In this document: piece by piece, positions 40,595 through 42,838 of the stretch
Position numbering within the stretch: position 1 is the first letter of the stretch
How the letters are laid out: each line of letters opens with the position of its first letter
Origin: an uncultured Clostridium sp.
Lineage (GTDB): Bacteria; Bacillota_I; Bacilli_A; RF39; UBA660
DNA: 42,838 nt
Assembly (NCBI GenBank): GCA_905199855.1
Contig: CAJKHY010000007.1
Location: 1 to 42,838 of the forward strand
Direction of reading: 5' to 3'
Notes under the pieces: generated by a model
What the model was told of the DNA's origin: nothing
The model's database searches: none
What the model saw: the letters and a program-made list of their open reading frames with translations, nothing else
Position numbers and translations under genes: made by a program

Positions 40595-42706
40595 ATGTAT
40601 GAAGAACGAGAAAAAATTAATCCATTAGAAAAATATGGTCGTGATATTACCGCGTATGCAAAAGAAGGAAAACTAGATCCTGTCATAGGCCGTGATGAAG
40701 AAATTCGTAATATTACCCGTATATTATCAAGAAAAACTAAAAACAACCCTGTACTAATCGGGGAACCAGGCGTAGGCAAAACCGCTATTATAGAAGGACT
40801 TGCCTCAAGAATCATCAAAGGCGATGTTCCAACCAGCCTAAAAGATAAAAGAATTTGGGAACTAGATATGGCTTCCCTAATCGCGGGAGCTAAATATCGT
40901 GGAGAATTTGAAGAAAGATTAAAAGATGTCTTAAATGAAATCAAAAAAAGCGAAGGCGAAATAATCATGTTTATTGATGAAATTCACATGATTGTTGGCT
41001 CTGGAAAAGTAGAAGGAGCAATGGACACTTCAAATATCCTAAAACCAATGCTTGCACGTGGAGAAATAAAGTGCATCGGGGCAACCACATTAAATGAGTA
41101 TCGCAAATACATTGAAAGTGATGGAGCCCTTGAAAGAAGATTTCAAAAAGTTCTCGTAAACGAACCAACAGTAATGGATACAATAACCATCTTAAGAGGC
41201 CTAAAAAGCAGATTTGAAGTTTACCATGGTGTAAACATCACAGACAAAGCCCTAATCGCAGCTGCAACCTTATCTAATAGATACATAACTGATAGATATC
41301 TACCAGACAAAGCCATCGACCTAATAGATGAAGCGTGCGCTACGATTAAAGTCCAAATGGACTCTGTACCAGAAGAAGTCGATAGTTTAACTAGAAAAAT
41401 CATGAGTCTTGAAATCGAACGTGAAGCCATAAGAAAAGAAAAAGATGATAACAGCAAAAAAAGATTAGAAGAAATATCTAACCAATTAACCGCGTTAAGA
41501 GAAAAAGAAACATCATTAAGAACAGCATGGGAAAGTGAGAAAAACATCAACGAATTAATTAACAAAAAGAAAAAAGAACTAGATAAAGCCAAATTTGACT
41601 TAGAACTATGTGAAAGCAAATATGATTTAGAAAATGCCGCTCGCCTAAGACACGGTGAAATACCTAAACTAGAAAAAGAACTAGAAGAATTAAATAAAAA
41701 AGACGAAAATAAAATATTACCAGACATTGTCGATGCTGACCGTGTCGCCGAAGTAGTATCAAAATGGACACATATACCAATTTCAAAATTAGTAAGTGGA
41801 GAACGTGAAAAAATATTAAATTTAGAGACAAACATGAAAAAAAGAGTTATGGGACAAGATGAAGCAATTAAACTAGTAAGTGAAGCCATAATTCGTTCCA
41901 GAAGTGGCATTAAAGACGAAAATCGTCCAATAGGCTCATTTATTTTCCTAGGTCCAACAGGTGTAGGTAAAACAGAAGTGGCTAAAACCTTAGCCTATGA
42001 ACTATTTGACAGTGAAAAACATATGATAAGAATTGACATGAGCGAGTACATGGAAAGCTTTTCAGTATCAAGATTAATCGGGGCTCCTCCAGGATATGTT
42101 GGCTATGATGAAGCGGGACAGCTAACCGAGGCCGTAAGAAGAAATCCTTATAGCATAGTACTATTTGATGAAATAGAAAAAGCCCACCCAGATGTATTCA
42201 ACATCCTATTACAAATCCTAGACGATGGCAGAATCACTGACAGCCACGGCAAAACAGTGGACTTCAAAAATACAATCATCATAATGACATCCAACATTGG
42301 TAGCAACTACATCATAAACAATGATAAAAACACCTACGAACTTGTCACGAAAGAATTAAAAGCCACATTCAAACCAGAATTCTTAAATAGAATTGATGAA
42401 ATAATCATGTTCAATTCCTTAACCAAAGAAAATATTTATAAAATATTAGATAAACTAATAAATGATCTTAACAAAAGATTAAGTGAAAGAAATATTAAAA
42501 TTAGTTTAAGCAACGAAGCAAGAGATTTCATTGTAAAAAACGGCTATGACCACGACTATGGTGCAAGACCACTCAAAAGATTCCTAACCAAAAATGTCGA
42601 AACTCTAATAGCCCGCGGACTAATCGAAGGTTCCATCAAAGATAATAGCAACATTGAAATCGTCCTAGATAATAGTACTTTATCAACCAAAACTATTGTA
42701 AATTAG
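40595..42706 (+). CDS. clpB: Disaggregase ClpB, N-domain-less short form
   Basis: Hsp100 AAA+ chaperone that pulls proteins out of aggregates with DnaK. The 703-residue protein lacks the N-terminal domain (Clp_N, about 150 residues) of standard ClpB and begins at KYGRDITAYAKEGKLDPVIG. NBD1 has Walker A GEPGVGKT (56-63) and IMFIDEIH. The coiled-coil M domain (about 255-385) has the ClpB-type SVPEEVDSLTRKIMSLEIE and AARLRHGEIPKLEKEL segments. NBD2 has GPTGVGKTE and DEIEKAH. It has no IGF/IGL ClpP loop, so ClpB rather than ClpC. A strong AAGGAGGG site and CIRCE control fit a heat-shock gene. Mycoplasma ClpB also lacks the N domain. Confidence 0.93.
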   Translation: MYEEREKINPLEKYGRDITAYAKEGKLDPVIGRDEEIRNITRILSRKTKNNPVLIGEPGVGKTAIIEGLASRIIKGDVPTSLKDKRIWELDMASLIAGAKYRGEFEERLKDVLNEIKKSEGEIIMFIDEIHMIVGSGKVEGAMDTSNILKPMLARGEIKCIGATTLNEYRKYIESDGALERRFQKVLVNEPTVMDTITILRGLKSRFEVYHGVNITDKALIAAATLSNRYITDRYLPDKAIDLIDEACATIKVQMDSVPEEVDSLTRKIMSLEIEREAIRKEKDDNSKKRLEEISNQLTALREKETSLRTAWESEKNINELINKKKKELDKAKFDLELCESKYDLENAARLRHGEIPKLEKELEELNKKDENKILPDIVDADRVAEVVSKWTHIPISKLVSGEREKILNLETNMKKRVMGQDEAIKLVSEAIIRSRSGIKDENRPIGSFIFLGPTGVGKTEVAKTLAYELFDSEKHMIRIDMSEYMESFSVSRLIGAPPGYVGYDEAGQLTEAVRRNPYSIVLFDEIEKAHPDVFNILLQILDDGRITDSHGKTVDFKNTIIIMTSNIGSNYIINNDKNTYELVTKELKATFKPEFLNRIDEIIMFNSLTKENIYKILDKLINDLNKRLSERNIKISLSNEARDFIVKNGYDHDYGARPLKRFLTKNVETLIARGLIEGSIKDNSNIEIVLDNSTLSTKTIVN

Positions 42707-42718
42707 CAATAGTTTTTT
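42689..42718 (+). terminator. Terminator of clpB
   Basis: AAAACTATTG and CAATAGTTTT form a 10-bp stem around 8 bases that contain the TAG stop codon (42704-42706), followed by T to 42718. The last 120 bases of the window show no further gene. Confidence 0.85.
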
Positions 42719-42838
42719 CTTTTCCCTACGCCATCATTACATCGCTATGATAACATATATCAAATTTTTCAAAAAAAATATCAAAATTGTCAAAATTTAA
42801 AAACACCCGTACAGTTTTTTAAAAACCAACCAAAAAAC

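Noticed and set aside
40595..42706. Calling the Hsp100 gene clpC or clpE
   Set aside because: The long ClpB-type M domain and the absence of a ClpP-docking IGF/IGL loop and of a zinc finger fit ClpB.
1..42838. TGA read as Trp (Mycoplasma code)
   Set aside because: Several conserved genes end at TGA followed directly by the next gene's start, and Trp is TGG throughout.
1..42838. CRISPR arrays, rRNA or tRNA genes
   Set aside because: No regularly spaced repeats and no tRNA T-arm or rRNA segments were seen on either strand.

Overview
This is an A+T-rich stretch of bacterial chromosome from a low-GC Firmicutes/Bacilli-type organism. TGA is a normal stop here: it ends the zinc peptidase, the first glycosyltransferase, the GtrA gene and the aminotransferase gene, while Trp is TGG. 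That excludes the recoded Mycoplasma and Spiroplasma. The gltX-cysS and rpsF-ssb-rpsR operons, a CIRCE site, an N-domain-less ClpB, strong AGGAGG ribosome sites and a rubrerythrin suggest an anaerobic, possibly gut-associated Bacilli lineage such as the uncultured RF39-type groups. The lineage is inference; no rRNA or tRNA gene lies in the window.

Layout. 1-10.9 kb is housekeeping: rubrerythrin, miaA (minus strand), gltX-cysS-zinc peptidase-unknown, a cold-shock gene, a decayed membrane-protein pseudogene, an ABC-F ATPase (minus strand) and rpsF-ssb-rpsR with a structured leader. 10.9-17.6 kb is a five-gene surface operon: a membrane-anchored CotH-kinase protein with lamin-tail repeats, a VTC-type domain protein, a DUF4956 membrane protein, a secreted two-repeat protein and a NAGPA-type phosphodiester glycosidase. 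17.6-20.0 kb is a small island between terminators: an AbiE-type type IV toxin-antitoxin operon with an operator-like inverted repeat around its -10, a truncated third gene and a truncated phage-type integrase.

20.2-33.2 kb is a surface-polysaccharide locus. It holds several GT2 and GT4 glycosyltransferases, a GT32-type enzyme, a two-gene ABC-2 polysaccharide exporter, a DUF6020-like membrane protein followed by a decayed copy of its C-terminus, a polyprenyl-phosphate glycosyltransferase with a GtrA partner, an Alg14/Alg13-type (PssD/PssE) split glycosyltransferase and galE. Export by ABC transporter, with no Wzx/Wzy and no initiating sugar-phosphate transferase in the window, suggests that chain initiation is encoded elsewhere.

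33.3-42.8 kb holds recA; a tightly coupled aminotransferase/ATP-grasp pair with its own terminator, a candidate small-molecule pathway; a four-gene operon (membrane protein with a possible thioredoxin-like fold, HAD nucleotidase-like protein, MTA/SAH-deaminase-type amidohydrolase, Fic protein); and clpB under a CIRCE element that overlaps its -35 box.

The two best candidates for little-described biology are the CotH/VTC/DUF4956/NAGPA operon (possible phosphorylation or phosphodiester modification of the cell surface) and the aminotransferase/ATP-grasp pair.
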